64,000 nt of DNA from Wenzhouxiangella sp. XN79A (GTDB lineage Bacteria; Pseudomonadota; Gammaproteobacteria; Xanthomonadales; Wenzhouxiangellaceae): positions 1 to 64,000 of the forward strand of contig NZ_JAAWWS010000162.1 of NCBI RefSeq assembly GCF_012272825.1, read 5' to 3'. The translations under genes and the position numbers were made by a program. Positions 8,965 to 18,105 of this stretch are shown here, in pieces (the stretch's first letter is position 1; every line of letters begins with the position of its first letter). The notes beneath the pieces were generated by a model. It did no database searches, was not told the DNA's origin, and saw only the letters and a program-made list of their open reading frames with translations.

Positions 8965-9348
8965 CTATTCGTCGAAGCGGACGTGGACCAGGTGCGGTCG
9001 GGGCCCGGCGCGGGCCAGCGCCGAGAGCGGCGGCGGGCCGTCGCGCTGGAGTGACCCGCGCGGCACGGCGTCGGCCGAAGCGGACGGCAGCACCATGACG
9101 AACTGGCCCGGATCGACGCTGCGCGCGCGATCGGCGGGCTCGGCCTCGTCGCAGTCCGGCGGCCCGGCCTGGTCATGGCAGGGCTGCGGCGGGCAGTGCG
9201 GGCAGTCGTGGGTCGCCATCGGCGGCGGCTCGGACTGCATCGCCATCACGCACGGCGTGGCCACCACCGTGGCCCACAGCACGACGAACAGCACCGCATG
9301 GAAGCGGGCCAGTCGGGGCAGGAGGCGGCGGATGCGATGCAGGACCAT
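8965..9348 (-). CDS. Small exported Cys/His-rich protein at head of cus operon
   Basis: 127 residues. An Arg-rich n-region and hydrophobic stretch (AVLFVVLWATVVATPCVMA) suggest export or membrane anchoring. A short Cys/His cluster follows (HDCPHCPPQPCHD, then PDCDE), and the rest is Ala/Pro/Arg-rich. No family is recognised with certainty; position and composition recall CopL-type or DUF2946-type proteins found with copper-resistance genes. A role in binding or sensing Cu/Ag is inferred. It is 73 bases upstream of cusC on the same strand. There is no Shine-Dalgarno, and a TATCCT -10 (9355-9360, minus) lies so close to the ATG that a leaderless start is possible. Confidence 0.6.
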   Translation of the reverse strand: MVLHRIRRLLPRLARFHAVLFVVLWATVVATPCVMAMQSEPPPMATHDCPHCPPQPCHDQAGPPDCDEAEPADRARSVDPGQFVMVLPSASADAVPRGSLQRDGPPPLSALARAGPRPHLVHVRFDE

Positions 9349-9410
9349 GGCGATAGGATACCGCAGCGCCTGCAGGGTTCCCGATCACACGACGATTCAG
9401 GCCGGATGCA

Positions 9411-10280
9411 TCAGCCTGTCAGCGCCGCTATCCGCCGTCGTGCGTCGTCGAGGTAGGCGCCTCCGAACAGCAGTGCGTGGTTCAGTACGTGGTAGAGCTG
9501 GTAGAACGCCCGGCGGCGTTGCCAGCCGGGTTCGAGCGGCCAGGTCGCGTCGTAGGCCTGGAAGAACGCCGCGCCGAACCCGCCGAACAGGGCGGCCATG
9601 GCCAGGTCGCACTCGCGGTCGCCATGGTGGACGGCCGGGTCGAAGACCACCGGCGTGCCGTCGGCCAGCATCCCGGCGTTGCCGCCCCACAGGTCGCCGT
9701 GCAGCAGCGACGGCACGGGGCGGTGGTCGGCGAAGTCGCGCTGCCAGGCCTCGCGCAACCGGTCCGTGGTGCCGGGGTCGAACCCCGTTCCCGCCTCGGC
9801 CAGCCGCTCGATCAGCGCACCGATCCGGTGCCGGAACAGGAACTCGGTCCAGTCCTCGGTCGGCGTGTTGACCTGCGGCGTGGCGCCGATCCGGTTGTCG
9901 CGCTCCAGGCCGTGCCGTTCGGCGACGGCCGAGCGGTGGTGCTCGGCCAGCGTCCGCCCCAGCGATCGGGCGGCAGCGGTCGTCAGTGGCCGCAGGTCCA
10001 GCCATTCGAGGACCAGCCAGGTCTCGCCGCCGGTTTCCAGCAGGTCATGAAAGCGGGGGATGCGAAGGCAGGCGGGCTCGGCAAGGCGCTGAAGACCGTC
10101 GGCCTCCGAGACCAGCGGGTCGTCGAACTCCCTGCGGGCACCCTTGACGAAGCGTGCCCCATCGGGGCCGTCGAGCCGGAAGGTGGAGGTGGCTCCGGCG
10201 CCGCCGAGCGGGCGGAGTCGAACGGCGTTTGCGGGGAGGCCGAGCGCCCGGGCCAGCGTTTCGGTCTGCTCGGTGCGCAT
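9411..10280 (-). CDS. Fructosamine kinase family protein
   Basis: 289 residues from the ATG at 10280 (MRTEQTETLARALG). It has the aminoglycoside/fructosamine-kinase fold: GGAGATSTFRL near the N-terminus, the hinge-like WLVLEWLDL, the catalytic HGDLWGGN (His194, Asp196) and VVFDPAVHHGDRECDLAM with the Mg-binding Asp. Bacterial members phosphorylate ketosamines or ribulosamines and start protein deglycation. The 289-residue length is normal. A strong terminator hairpin lies between it and the upstream gene, so it is probably transcribed alone. Confidence 0.9.
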   Translation of the reverse strand: MRTEQTETLARALGLPANAVRLRPLGGAGATSTFRLDGPDGARFVKGARREFDDPLVSEADGLQRLAEPACLRIPRFHDLLETGGETWLVLEWLDLRPLTTAAARSLGRTLAEHHRSAVAERHGLERDNRIGATPQVNTPTEDWTEFLFRHRIGALIERLAEAGTGFDPGTTDRLREAWQRDFADHRPVPSLLHGDLWGGNAGMLADGTPVVFDPAVHHGDRECDLAMAALFGGFGAAFFQAYDATWPLEPGWQRRRAFYQLYHVLNHALLFGGAYLDDARRRIAALTG

Positions 10281-10294
10281 CGGGCCGGATGAAC

Positions 10295-10321
10295 GGAGCC
10301 GGTCCGTGGCGGACCGGCTCC
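10295..10321 (-). terminator. Intrinsic-terminator-like hairpin
   Basis: A perfect 12-bp stem (10295-10306 with 10310-10321) with a 3-nt loop lies just downstream of the IPTL-CTERM gene and before the fructosamine kinase start. The following T-run is weak. Confidence 0.65.
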
Positions 10322-10336
10322 GAAAGCAGTCTCGGT

Positions 10337-11008
10337 TCAGGCGCTCGCGCGCTGCCGCATGACCAGCGTGCCGACCACGGCCATGGTCAGCAGCAGCACC
10401 GCAAGCCCTGCCGCAGACAGCGTCGGCACCGTGGTGGCCTGCGGCGCGCCGGCCGGGCGGAAGCTGGTCAGCAGCATGGCTTCGCCTGCGCCGCCGTTGG
10501 CGGAGATTTCGAAGAAGAACGTGCCTTCCGGCGGCAGCCCGCCGAAGCCCTGGGGCGCCGGTGGGTTGGCGTAGCGGTCGTCGCTGGCCTCGCCGCCGCC
10601 GCCGCCGCCGCCGGTGAAGATGTTGAAGTCGCCGCCGGCTCCGGCGCTCGGCGTGCCCCAGGGGTCGCCGTCGGTCGGCTGGCCGACGAGCTCGGCGTCG
10701 AGATCGAGCGCGCCCCCGTTGGTGTCGAAGATGATCGTGCCGTAATCCGCGATGGTAAAGGTGCCGTCGCCGCTGGTCGAGCCGCTGACCGTGATCTCGA
10801 AATCGAGCACCGCCGGGTCGGGCAGGTTCCAGACGAAGTCGCCCGGCGTGGCCACGAGATCGCGGTCCAGCACGATGAAGCCGCTGGCCGTGGTGCTGCC
10901 GGTGGCGTCGGACCACTCGAGCGTGTACTCGACCGGGGTCTGAGCGCCGGCGTGGGCGGCGGCGAAGGTGGCGACGAGCGCGAGGCTGGCGAGCAGGCGT
11001 GATTTCAT
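10337..11008 (-). CDS. Exported protein with IPTL-CTERM sorting signal
   Basis: 223 residues. A signal peptide (MKSRLLASLALVATFAAAHAGA) is followed by a predicted beta-rich extracellular domain (VEYTLEWSDATGSTTASGFIVLD..., DFEITVSGSTSGDGTFTI) and a GGGGGGGE linker. The C-terminus is a tripartite anchor: VPTLSAAG, a hydrophobic helix (LAVLLLTMAVVGTLVM) and basic RQR. This is the IPTL-CTERM arrangement, a variant of the PEP-CTERM class. It is likely surface-displayed or secreted after C-terminal processing; function unknown. It is preceded by its own leader and followed by a terminator. Confidence 0.8.
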   Translation of the reverse strand: MKSRLLASLALVATFAAAHAGAQTPVEYTLEWSDATGSTTASGFIVLDRDLVATPGDFVWNLPDPAVLDFEITVSGSTSGDGTFTIADYGTIIFDTNGGALDLDAELVGQPTDGDPWGTPSAGAGGDFNIFTGGGGGGGEASDDRYANPPAPQGFGGLPPEGTFFFEISANGGAGEAMLLTSFRPAGAPQATTVPTLSAAGLAVLLLTMAVVGTLVMRQRASA

Positions 11009-11101
11009 GATTGAAGTCCTTGAAGTGTCGGGTCAGGGCCGAGAGGATACCTGCTCGGCGGTCGGCTCACGAGCCCCGCGTGCCTGGCCGAGCTGCGAAC
11101 G

Positions 11102-11530
11102 TCAACCGGTGACGTAGCGCTCGAGCTGCTCGATCAGGTGATGCTGGTCGTCGATCACTGCGTTGACCAGGTCGCCGATCGAGACCACGCCCTTCAGGTC
11201 CTTGCCGTCCATGACCGGCAAGTGACGGATGCGCTTGCGGGTCATCAGGGCCAGGCCGGCATCGGCGGCAGCGCCGGGATCGATGGTGATCAGCGGCGCG
11301 GACATGATGTCGGCGACCTTCGTCTCGCGTGAACTGCGGCCTTCCAGGATGACCTTGCGGGCGTAGTCGCGCTCCGACATCATGCCGATCGGCATCCCGT
11401 CGTCGGTGACCAGCAGCGCGCCGATGCCGAGTTCGGCCATGCGTCGGACCGCGTCGAACACGCTGCTGCCCGGATCGATCCAGTGGATGTCGTGGCCCTT
11501 GCGATCGAGAATCTGCTGAATCGTGTGCAC
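11102..11530 (-). CDS. CBS-pair domain protein
   Basis: 142 residues from a GTG at 11530, with AGGAG eight bases upstream; the longer open frame is an extension through the next gene. Two CBS motifs occur (about residues 10-65 and 75-130): GIGALLVTDDGMPIGMMSERDYARKV and IRHLPVMDGKDLKGVVSIGDLV. Stand-alone CBS pairs bind adenine nucleotides (AMP/ATP/SAM or NADH) and act as regulatory modules; the partner here is unknown. Separated by 83 bases from the amidohydrolase upstream. Confidence 0.92.
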   Translation of the reverse strand: MHTIQQILDRKGHDIHWIDPGSSVFDAVRRMAELGIGALLVTDDGMPIGMMSERDYARKVILEGRSSRETKVADIMSAPLITIDPGAAADAGLALMTRKRIRHLPVMDGKDLKGVVSIGDLVNAVIDDQHHLIEQLERYVTG

Positions 11531-11613
11531 GGCCGCTCTCCTTTGGCTGGACTCGATTCCAGTATAGGCCGTCGATGGCCGATCGGACAATCGCCCGGGC
11601 GGCGTGGCCGGGA

Positions 11614-13215
11614 TCAGTCTCCGGTTCCCGGTTGTTCGAGGCTTCGTCCGGCCGCCTGCCAGGCCTCGGCCACCATCGCGCGGACCTCGGCGCGCAGCGC
11701 CGCGGCGTCGAACACGATGCCGTCGCGGACCGTCCACTTCACGCCGCCGGCGCGCACCGTGCGGTTGTCCTCGGTGACCCGGATCGCGCCGGTGCCGAGC
11801 AGCACCTGCCAGTCGGCCAGCGGGTTGGCGTCGACCACCAGCAGGTCGGCGCGCTTGCCGACCTCGATCGAGCCGGTCTCGTCGTCCAGGCCGAGCGTCT
11901 CGGCGCCATGCAGGGTGGCCGCGCGCAGCACTTCCAGCGGGTGGAAGCCGGCTTCCTGCAGCAGCATCAGTTCTTCGATGGTGCCGAAGCCGTAGAGCTT
12001 GTAGATGTAGCCGGAGTCCGAGCCCACGGTGACCCGGCCGCCGTGGTTCTTGTAGTCGTTCAGGAAGCTCATCCAGCGGCGGAAGTTGTCCCGCCAGGCG
12101 ATCTCGTCGGCGGTGGTCCAGGCGAACCAGTAGCTGCCGTGGGCGTTGCGATCGGGGGCGAAGAAGTCCCACAGCGAGGGCAGGGTGTAGTCGGCGTGCC
12201 ACTCGGCGGTGCGCGCGGCCATGAAGTCGCGATTGGCCTCGTAGATGGTCAGCGTCGGGTTGAGGGTGAAGCCGAGCTCGATCAGCTCGTCGCGCACGGC
12301 GTCCCATTCCGGGTCGCCGGGCCCGGCGGCCTGGGCCCAGAGCCGGCCGGCTTCGGCGAAGCGGTGCTGCTCGTCGGCGTAGTTGTAGTCGGCCGGGTAG
12401 TGCTGGAGGGTCCTGTCGTGGAACATCGCTTCGGGCAGACCGTACCAGTGCTCCATCGTGGTCAGGCCGGCCCGCGCGGTGTCGAGCACGTCGGCCCGGG
12501 CCACGTCCATCTGCGCGTGGTGCATCGCGCTGCCGATGCCCTGCTCGCGGCACTCGTCGATCGCGGCCAGCAGGATGTCGGGCCGGGCGCCGAAGAACTT
12601 CACGCCCTTCGCCCCGCGCTCGGCGACCTCGCGGACCCAGCGCCGGGCCTGCTCCGGTGAGGTGATCGGCTCGTCGCGGCCCATGCCGAAGGCCACGTAC
12701 GGCACCAGCTTCGGCGCGGCGATCTCGCCGGCGGCGCTGCGCTTCGCTTCCGAAAGCGTCCAGTCCAGTCCGTTGAACGAGCCCGGGTCACGCACCGTGG
12801 TGATGCCGTGGCCCAGCCACAGCTTGTAGACGTACTCCGCCGGGGTGCCCTGGGCGGCGCCGCCGATGTGGCCGTGCAGGTCGACGAGGCCGGGCAGGAT
12901 GTAGTGGCCGGACACGTCCAGCTCGCGCCCGCCCTCGCTCAGTTCGGGCCGGTCCGCCGCTGCGATCGGCAGGCCCGGTGCGCCGAGCGTCACGATCCGG
13001 CGGATCCGGTCGTTCTCGATGACGATATCGACCGGGCCGACCGGCGGCGCGCCGGTGCCGTCGACCAGGATGCCGCCGCGCAGGATCAGCTGCTCGAACG
13101 GACCGTCGCCGGCCTGCCGGTCCGGGGCCGGTTCGATGCGGGCCGTCGCCGGCGTTGTCAGGGCGAGCGCCAGGATCAGCGCGAGGAAGCGGGGCAGGGA
13201 GGCGTGCAGGGGCAT
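11614..13215 (-). CDS. Exported metal-dependent amidohydrolase
   Basis: 533 residues with a signal peptide (MPLHASLPRFLALILALALTTPATA). The amidohydrolase-superfamily metal site is visible: DLHGHIG (His114, His116), a Lys in GVKFFG, His in AMHHAQ and MEHWYG, and the Asp of GSDSG, plus the C-terminal beta-sandwich strand GSIEVGKRADLLVVDANPL. It resembles imidazolonepropionase/prolidase-like secreted amidohydrolases that cleave cyclic amides or peptides. Substrate not predictable. Confidence 0.88.
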   Translation of the reverse strand: MPLHASLPRFLALILALALTTPATARIEPAPDRQAGDGPFEQLILRGGILVDGTGAPPVGPVDIVIENDRIRRIVTLGAPGLPIAAADRPELSEGGRELDVSGHYILPGLVDLHGHIGGAAQGTPAEYVYKLWLGHGITTVRDPGSFNGLDWTLSEAKRSAAGEIAAPKLVPYVAFGMGRDEPITSPEQARRWVREVAERGAKGVKFFGARPDILLAAIDECREQGIGSAMHHAQMDVARADVLDTARAGLTTMEHWYGLPEAMFHDRTLQHYPADYNYADEQHRFAEAGRLWAQAAGPGDPEWDAVRDELIELGFTLNPTLTIYEANRDFMAARTAEWHADYTLPSLWDFFAPDRNAHGSYWFAWTTADEIAWRDNFRRWMSFLNDYKNHGGRVTVGSDSGYIYKLYGFGTIEELMLLQEAGFHPLEVLRAATLHGAETLGLDDETGSIEVGKRADLLVVDANPLADWQVLLGTGAIRVTEDNRTVRAGGVKWTVRDGIVFDAAALRAEVRAMVAEAWQAAGRSLEQPGTGD

Positions 13216-13246
13216 TCGGGTCTCCAGTCGATGGGCCGGAACGAAA

Positions 13247-13269
13247 CGCGCCCGGCGGGGCCGGGCGCG
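13247..13269 (-). terminator. Intrinsic terminator after the secreted hydrolase
   Basis: A perfect 10-bp stem (13247-13256 with 13260-13269) with a GGG loop; on the minus strand it is followed by TTTCGTT. It lies between the stop at 13294 and the amidohydrolase start at 13215. Confidence 0.75.
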
Positions 13270-13293
13270 GAGTGCGGTGCGTTCGGCCGACGC

Positions 13294-15219
13294 TCAGCGC
13301 GCGGCGGAACTGTTCATCACCGAGTTGCGGCTCGCGTCGCGCACCTGCGGCGGATCGCGCATGCCCTCGGTGTGGCACCAGCCGGTCTTGTGGCCCCGAT
13401 TGTACGCTCCGGACAGCTGGCCTCGGGCGCGCTCGGTGGTGCCGTCCTCGGGGTCGCTCAGCAGCAGGTCGGAACCGATGTTGCAGTAGTCCCATCGCCA
13501 CCAGGCCGTCGCGAACGAGGTGGTGTAGTAGTTCACCCGCGAGCGGGCCCACGACGGGATGCCGGCCAGCCAGCTCGATGCGCCGGAGTAGGTCAGGTCG
13601 GTGTTGGTGCCGCAGCCGACGCCGAACACGTCGCCGATCGCGGCCAGGTTGCCGGCCAGCGAGGTGCCCTGGTAGGGCGTGCCGACCGACTGGATCAGGC
13701 GGCTGCCGGAGGCATCGTCGAGGCCCGACCAGTAATAGGTGTACAGGTGGGTGGCGGCCGCACCGCCCTGGCTGTGGGCGACGATGCCGAACGAATCGAA
13801 CTGGTCACCGAAGGCGCGGATGCGCAGCGCGAAGTCGTTGTGCGAACGGTTCTGGTTGAAGTCCTGGAACTTCACGCTCGACGTGAACTGGCTCTGCACC
13901 GGGCCCCAGGCGTCGCCGGAGCAGTAGCCGTGGACCAGCATCAGCCGTGCGCCGGCACGCTGGCCGCTGCTGCGGGCCGGACGCGGACCCATCCGCATGG
14001 CCTCGTCGATCTCGTGCGGAAGCTCGCTCGCCGAGCGCGGCAGCTCGCCAAGATCGAGCGGCATCCGGGCGTGCTGGACCAGCGGCACGAAGTGGTCGGC
14101 GTTCTCGATCCGTACGTTGCGCAGCTCGAACGGCGCGCTGGCGCCGGACAGGGCGATCCAGCGTGCGTCGAGGTGCAGCCGCGGCTGGCCGGCCGGGACC
14201 ATGCCGCCGATCCAGGCGACCGGGACGTCGGCCTTGCCGATCGTGCCCCAGACCTCGGCATAGGCCCGGTAGAAGCCGTCGGCGCGGCGCGAGCTGACGC
14301 CGAGATCGATCGCCAGCCGGGTGTCGTCGACCGCCTCGGCCACGCCCAGCGGTTCGCGCGTGGCGACCAGGTCGTTGTCGACGACGACCAGTGCATGCTG
14401 GGTGCTGCGCACGAACGGTGTGCCTTCGGGCGTGGCGCCACGAACGGTGATCCGGACCGTGTACGGACCGGCCCGATCGGCGGTGAAGGCGCCCGACAGC
14501 GTGTTGCCGTCGAAGCGCTGTGCGCTGAGCGCGTCTTCGGCCTGGCCGGCCAGGTTGAACGTGCGGGTCGCGCCGCCGGGGCCGGTCACGGCCATCGAGG
14601 CCTCGCGGATGCGGGCGCGGGCGTCGGCGTCGGTGGCATGGCGAAGCTCGGTGACGAAGGCCAGCGTCTCGCCGACCCGGTGATTGCGCGCGGCCGGCCA
14701 GCTGGCCTGCGTCCAGGGGCTGTCGCTGCCGACCAGCAGCAGGCCTTCGGTGTGGACCGGGTTGTCGGCCTGCACCCGGACCGACCATTCGCCGGCCGGG
14801 GCGCCCTCGAAGCGGAAGCCGGCCCCGGCGTGGCGTTCGTTGTTCAGGCCCAGGGTGCCGTCGGCCAGCTCGCTGGCGGCGACCGAGGCGTCGGCCAGCT
14901 GGGCACGGCCGGGTGCGGCGGTCTGCAGGTGCCAGGCGTCGTCACCGCCGGTGAACAGCACCATGCGCGGGTCGGCGCCGTCGATGGCGACCCGGCCCTG
15001 CCAGGACCAGCCGTCCCGGCCGGGGGAAAGCTTGACCGGTAGTAGTGCGCTGGTCGAAAGGACCGCGGCGTCTTCCGGTGCCGGCAGCTGCATCTCGCGG
15101 AACTCCGACGGCGGACCGGCCAGTTGTTTCGGGACCGGCGCGGAACCCTGCGCGACGGCCAGGCCGCACGAAATCAGCGCGGCCAGCGGCAACGCCGCGA
15201 TGGACGTGATTCGATTCAT
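13294..15219 (-). CDS. Secreted alpha/beta hydrolase (lipase-like) with N-terminal beta domains
   Basis: 641 residues with a signal peptide (about 1-23). Residues about 25-420 form beta-rich domains (TAAPGRAQLADASVAASE..., SGAFTADRAGPYTVRITVRG, Ig/VWA-associated in style). The C-terminal 220 residues are an alpha/beta hydrolase: an oxyanion-type LVHGYCSGD, nucleophile elbow AHSQGG (Ser483) and late His residues (NRGHKTGWCHTEG). Four or more Cys suggest disulfides in an extracellular protein. It resembles large secreted lipases or the 'conditioned medium factor' type. Substrate unknown; a terminator follows. Confidence 0.75.
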   Translation of the reverse strand: MNRITSIAALPLAALISCGLAVAQGSAPVPKQLAGPPSEFREMQLPAPEDAAVLSTSALLPVKLSPGRDGWSWQGRVAIDGADPRMVLFTGGDDAWHLQTAAPGRAQLADASVAASELADGTLGLNNERHAGAGFRFEGAPAGEWSVRVQADNPVHTEGLLLVGSDSPWTQASWPAARNHRVGETLAFVTELRHATDADARARIREASMAVTGPGGATRTFNLAGQAEDALSAQRFDGNTLSGAFTADRAGPYTVRITVRGATPEGTPFVRSTQHALVVVDNDLVATREPLGVAEAVDDTRLAIDLGVSSRRADGFYRAYAEVWGTIGKADVPVAWIGGMVPAGQPRLHLDARWIALSGASAPFELRNVRIENADHFVPLVQHARMPLDLGELPRSASELPHEIDEAMRMGPRPARSSGQRAGARLMLVHGYCSGDAWGPVQSQFTSSVKFQDFNQNRSHNDFALRIRAFGDQFDSFGIVAHSQGGAAATHLYTYYWSGLDDASGSRLIQSVGTPYQGTSLAGNLAAIGDVFGVGCGTNTDLTYSGASSWLAGIPSWARSRVNYYTTSFATAWWRWDYCNIGSDLLLSDPEDGTTERARGQLSGAYNRGHKTGWCHTEGMRDPPQVRDASRNSVMNSSAAR

Positions 15220-15277
15220 TCTTGTGTACTCCCTGTCTACCCGATGCCCGGGAGGCCGGTGACCCGGGCAGGTCGTC

Positions 15278-15299
15278 GTCCGATCCCCTCAGATCGGAC
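15278..15299 (-). terminator. Terminator-like hairpin
   Basis: An 8-bp stem GTCCGATC/GATCGGAC (15278-15285 with 15292-15299) lies between the DUF945-like gene and the hydrolase start. No T-run; it could also be a leader element of the hydrolase. Confidence 0.4.
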
Positions 15300-15382
15300 C
15301 GGGCTGCGAGGCGTGTCGAGCCCGACCGGCGCAGGGACTATACCGCCGGGACCGCGGCGATGCCAATTCGACCGGCTGTCGG

Positions 15383-16429
15383 TCAGCGTGCGGGGTCGCT
15401 CGGCCCGGTCGGCTCGGTCAGCGAGAAGCGGTCGCCGTCGAGGCTCAGTGCGCCGCGCTCGGCGGCCCGTTCGAACTGCAGCCGCAGTTCGTCGCGCAGC
15501 TGCGCCGCGGGTTCGGCGCGGACCAGCCCCAGGATGGGCACCAGCCAGTGCTCCACCGCCGTGATGCGGCCGCCGCCGGTCCACGCCGGCGCGCCGGCAG
15601 CCGGTTGCCAGCGGCCCTCGATCCGGGCCTCGCCGTCGAGCGCCAGCGGGTCCACGGTCAGCGACAGGCCGGCCCGGGCCAGCTGTTCCCACGCGCTGGC
15701 CACGCCCAGCCAGGCGATCGATGCGCCGGCGCTGCCCGGCCGGGTGGCCAGCGCCGCGGACACGGCCTCGATCACGGCGCCGGCCCGTTCGCGATCGATG
15801 CCGTCGGCGGCAACACGCAGTCGACTGGCGGGCTGGCCGGGACGGCGTGCGTCCAGGTCGATCGACAGGCGGCCGGGGTCCGCGCCGTCGTCGGTCACGC
15901 GAAGCGACGGGTCACGAACGCTCAGGCGCGCATCGGGCGGGCCGGTCAGCGAAAGTTCCGCAGCGCCGAGTTGAAGGTCCACGGCCCCGTGCCGACGTCG
16001 AAACAACGCAAGCGTCGGCCGTTCGGCGGTCCAGCCGACGCCGGTGTCGGCCTGCTGCAATCGTGCGGCTTCGGCGTCGAGACCGAGGTGCAGCGGCCAG
16101 TGCAGCGTGGCATCCAGCGCGATCCGGCCCTGCGGCGCGGCCAGCGTCAGGGTGCCGTCGGCGGCCAGCGGGCCGGCCAGGTCGGTCGGCGGATGGGCCA
16201 GGCGCAGCACCAGGTGGGTCCGACCGTCGGCGGCCTCGAGCCGGCTCGAGAACCAGCCGCGCTGCCAGCGCACCGTGGCGTCGGGCCAGCTCTCGGCCAG
16301 CCAGGCCTCGGTGCGCTGGTGCACCAGCAGGCCGAGCAGACCCGGCGTCAGCAGCGTCAGCGCGACGACCAGCGCGACGGTCAGCGCGAGCAGCAGCCGG
16401 GGCCAGCGTCTTCGGCGGTGAGCGGTCAT
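15383..16429 (-). CDS. DUF945-like membrane-anchored periplasmic protein
   Basis: 348 residues from the ATG at 16429; a longer in-frame start at 16507 would add 26 residues before the basic RRRRWPR and membrane anchor (LLLALTVALVVALTLLTPGLLGLLV). The residues after the anchor (WPDATVRWQRGWFSSRLEAADG) resemble the conserved N-terminal block of DUF945/YdgA proteins; the remainder is an Ala/Leu/Arg-rich beta-type domain. Function unknown. No good Shine-Dalgarno at either start. Confidence 0.6.
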   Translation of the reverse strand: MTAHRRRRWPRLLLALTVALVVALTLLTPGLLGLLVHQRTEAWLAESWPDATVRWQRGWFSSRLEAADGRTHLVLRLAHPPTDLAGPLAADGTLTLAAPQGRIALDATLHWPLHLGLDAEAARLQQADTGVGWTAERPTLALFRRRHGAVDLQLGAAELSLTGPPDARLSVRDPSLRVTDDGADPGRLSIDLDARRPGQPASRLRVAADGIDRERAGAVIEAVSAALATRPGSAGASIAWLGVASAWEQLARAGLSLTVDPLALDGEARIEGRWQPAAGAPAWTGGGRITAVEHWLVPILGLVRAEPAAQLRDELRLQFERAAERGALSLDGDRFSLTEPTGPSDPAR

Positions 16430-16592
16430 GCCCGGAAGACTACCCGACCGGACGTCCGATGGCGTGTCCGGCACCGGAAACGCGTAACCAGTAACGACAA
16501 GACGCATGCCGGTGCGGGTGCGTCATCGAGTCGTCGACACCGTCCAAGCGGCATCCGGCCGCGCGCGGTTCCGGCGGCGGGAGGGAGTGGTC

Positions 16593-18017
16593 ATGGATCA
16601 TCGAATCAACCGACTGGCGGCCCTGGTGGCCGGCCTCGGCCTGTGCCTTCCGGCGCTGGCCGCGATCGACCCGTTCACCGTTGCCCAGGGTCCGCTGACC
16701 GCGGGACCGGGCGAGGAAATCGCCCCGGAACTCGGCGTGATCGACGCGCCGGGCGTGCTCGGCGGGTTCCGCATCATGGCGCCGGCCATGGGCGATGAGG
16801 CGCCGGCCGGCTCGTTTTCGACCGTCGCTGCCGGCGGCGGTCAGTGGGATTGCGTGATCGACGTCGCGCAGGTCGATCCGGTAACCGCCAACGGCGGCTG
16901 TTCGACCGGCTGGGATCGATCCGAGGGTGCCTTGTTCGATTTTTCGATGGTCGATACCTTCGATCTTGACGTGCTCGAGGTCACCGGTGTCGCGACGCTG
17001 GCGCTGCAGGTCGTCGACGGCGACGAGACGCTGGCCTCCGCCTTCGTCGAGAACCTTGCCGCCGGCCCGCTGCAGATCCCGCGCAGCGCGTTCTTCCCGC
17101 TGACCTTCGGCGAGATCGACTGGGCCGCCATCGACAGCCTGTCGCTGGTCGTCATCAACGGCGAAGGCGCCGACGCCCGGGTGCGGATCGGTGCGCTGGG
17201 CGCGACCGGTGTGATCCCCGGCGCGCAGGACCCGCCGCCGGGGCCCTCCGACGCCGAGCTGAGCGATACCGTGTCCGGCAACTGGTTCAGCCCGTCCCGC
17301 TCCGGCGAAGGCTGCCAGTTGACCCGCGAGGCGGACGCTTCGACGTTCATCCTGACCTGCTACGTCTACCGCGCCGGCGGCCAGGTCTGGATGATCGGCA
17401 CCGGCGCGTTGGTCGACGGCCGCATCGTCAGCGACAACATGGTGATCACCCGGGGCGCGCAGTACGGTGCGCTGTTCGATCCCGACGAGGTCGAGCGTTT
17501 GCCGTTCGGCACCGTCAGCATCGATTTCGCCGACTGCAACAGCGGCTCGGTTTCGATGAGCCCGACCATCGATGGCTTCGCGCCGGTGCTGCTGCCGATG
17601 CAGCGGATCGTGCCGGTGGCCTGCGACCAGGGCGTGCCGGACCCGGTCAACGCGGTTCGCGCCGGCAACTGGTTCGACCCGCAGCGTTCCGGTGAGGGTT
17701 TCCAGCTGGCGCCTGAAGGCAGCAGCGGCCTGCACGTGATCACCTACTACACCTACCTCGACGGTGAACCGGCCTGGCTGATCGGGACCGGCACCATCGC
17801 CGGCAATCGGATCGAATTCGCCGATGTCGTGGTCACTTCGGGCACCGGCTTCGGTGCCGACTTCGAGCCCGACGAGGTGGTCCGTACGCCGTTCGGCCGG
17901 CTGATTGTCGAGTTCGACGACTGCAACAACGCGTCGATGCTGGTCGACGCCGACCTGCCGGCATTCGCCGATCAGAACCTCGACCTGACCCGGATCGTCC
18001 AGGGGACCTGTCCCTGA
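16593..18017 (+). CDS. Exported protein with duplicated GNWF/RSGEG domain
   Basis: 474 residues from the ATG at 16593, with GGGAGGGAG eight bases upstream. Signal peptide (RLAALVAGLGLCLPALA). Residues about 25-220 are a unique beta-rich domain. Two homologous domains of about 115 residues follow, each starting GNWF.P.RSGEG.QL, then YxYxxGxxWxIGTG, G..FGA.F.PDEV.R.PFG, and ending F.DCN.....; paired Cys occur in the first copy. The family is not one I can name. The duplicated motif block suggests an extracellular ligand-binding or beta-propeller-like fold. A TATAAT element downstream belongs to rsmG. Confidence 0.8.
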   Translation: MDHRINRLAALVAGLGLCLPALAAIDPFTVAQGPLTAGPGEEIAPELGVIDAPGVLGGFRIMAPAMGDEAPAGSFSTVAAGGGQWDCVIDVAQVDPVTANGGCSTGWDRSEGALFDFSMVDTFDLDVLEVTGVATLALQVVDGDETLASAFVENLAAGPLQIPRSAFFPLTFGEIDWAAIDSLSLVVINGEGADARVRIGALGATGVIPGAQDPPPGPSDAELSDTVSGNWFSPSRSGEGCQLTREADASTFILTCYVYRAGGQVWMIGTGALVDGRIVSDNMVITRGAQYGALFDPDEVERLPFGTVSIDFADCNSGSVSMSPTIDGFAPVLLPMQRIVPVACDQGVPDPVNAVRAGNWFDPQRSGEGFQLAPEGSSGLHVITYYTYLDGEPAWLIGTGTIAGNRIEFADVVVTSGTGFGADFEPDEVVRTPFGRLIVEFDDCNNASMLVDADLPAFADQNLDLTRIVQGTCP

Positions 18018-18072
18018 AGGACAGCGGCGCTGCGGGATCGACCGCGCAGCCCGGCTCTGCCGGTCCCGCTTC

Positions 18073-18078
18073 TATAAT
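18073..18078 (+). promoter_or_regulatory. -10 element upstream of rsmG
   Basis: A consensus TATAAT in otherwise GC-rich sequence, 28 bases before the rsmG start. No convincing -35. Likely promoter for rsmG and perhaps parAB. Confidence 0.6.
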
Positions 18079-18105
18079 CGGCGCCTGCCCGGAACCGATG
18101 CCCGC

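Noticed and set aside
12808-15042. 744-codon plus-strand frame opposite the amidohydrolase and secreted hydrolase
   Set aside because: Antisense shadow; no signal, domain or ribosome-binding site, while the minus-strand frames have clear motifs.
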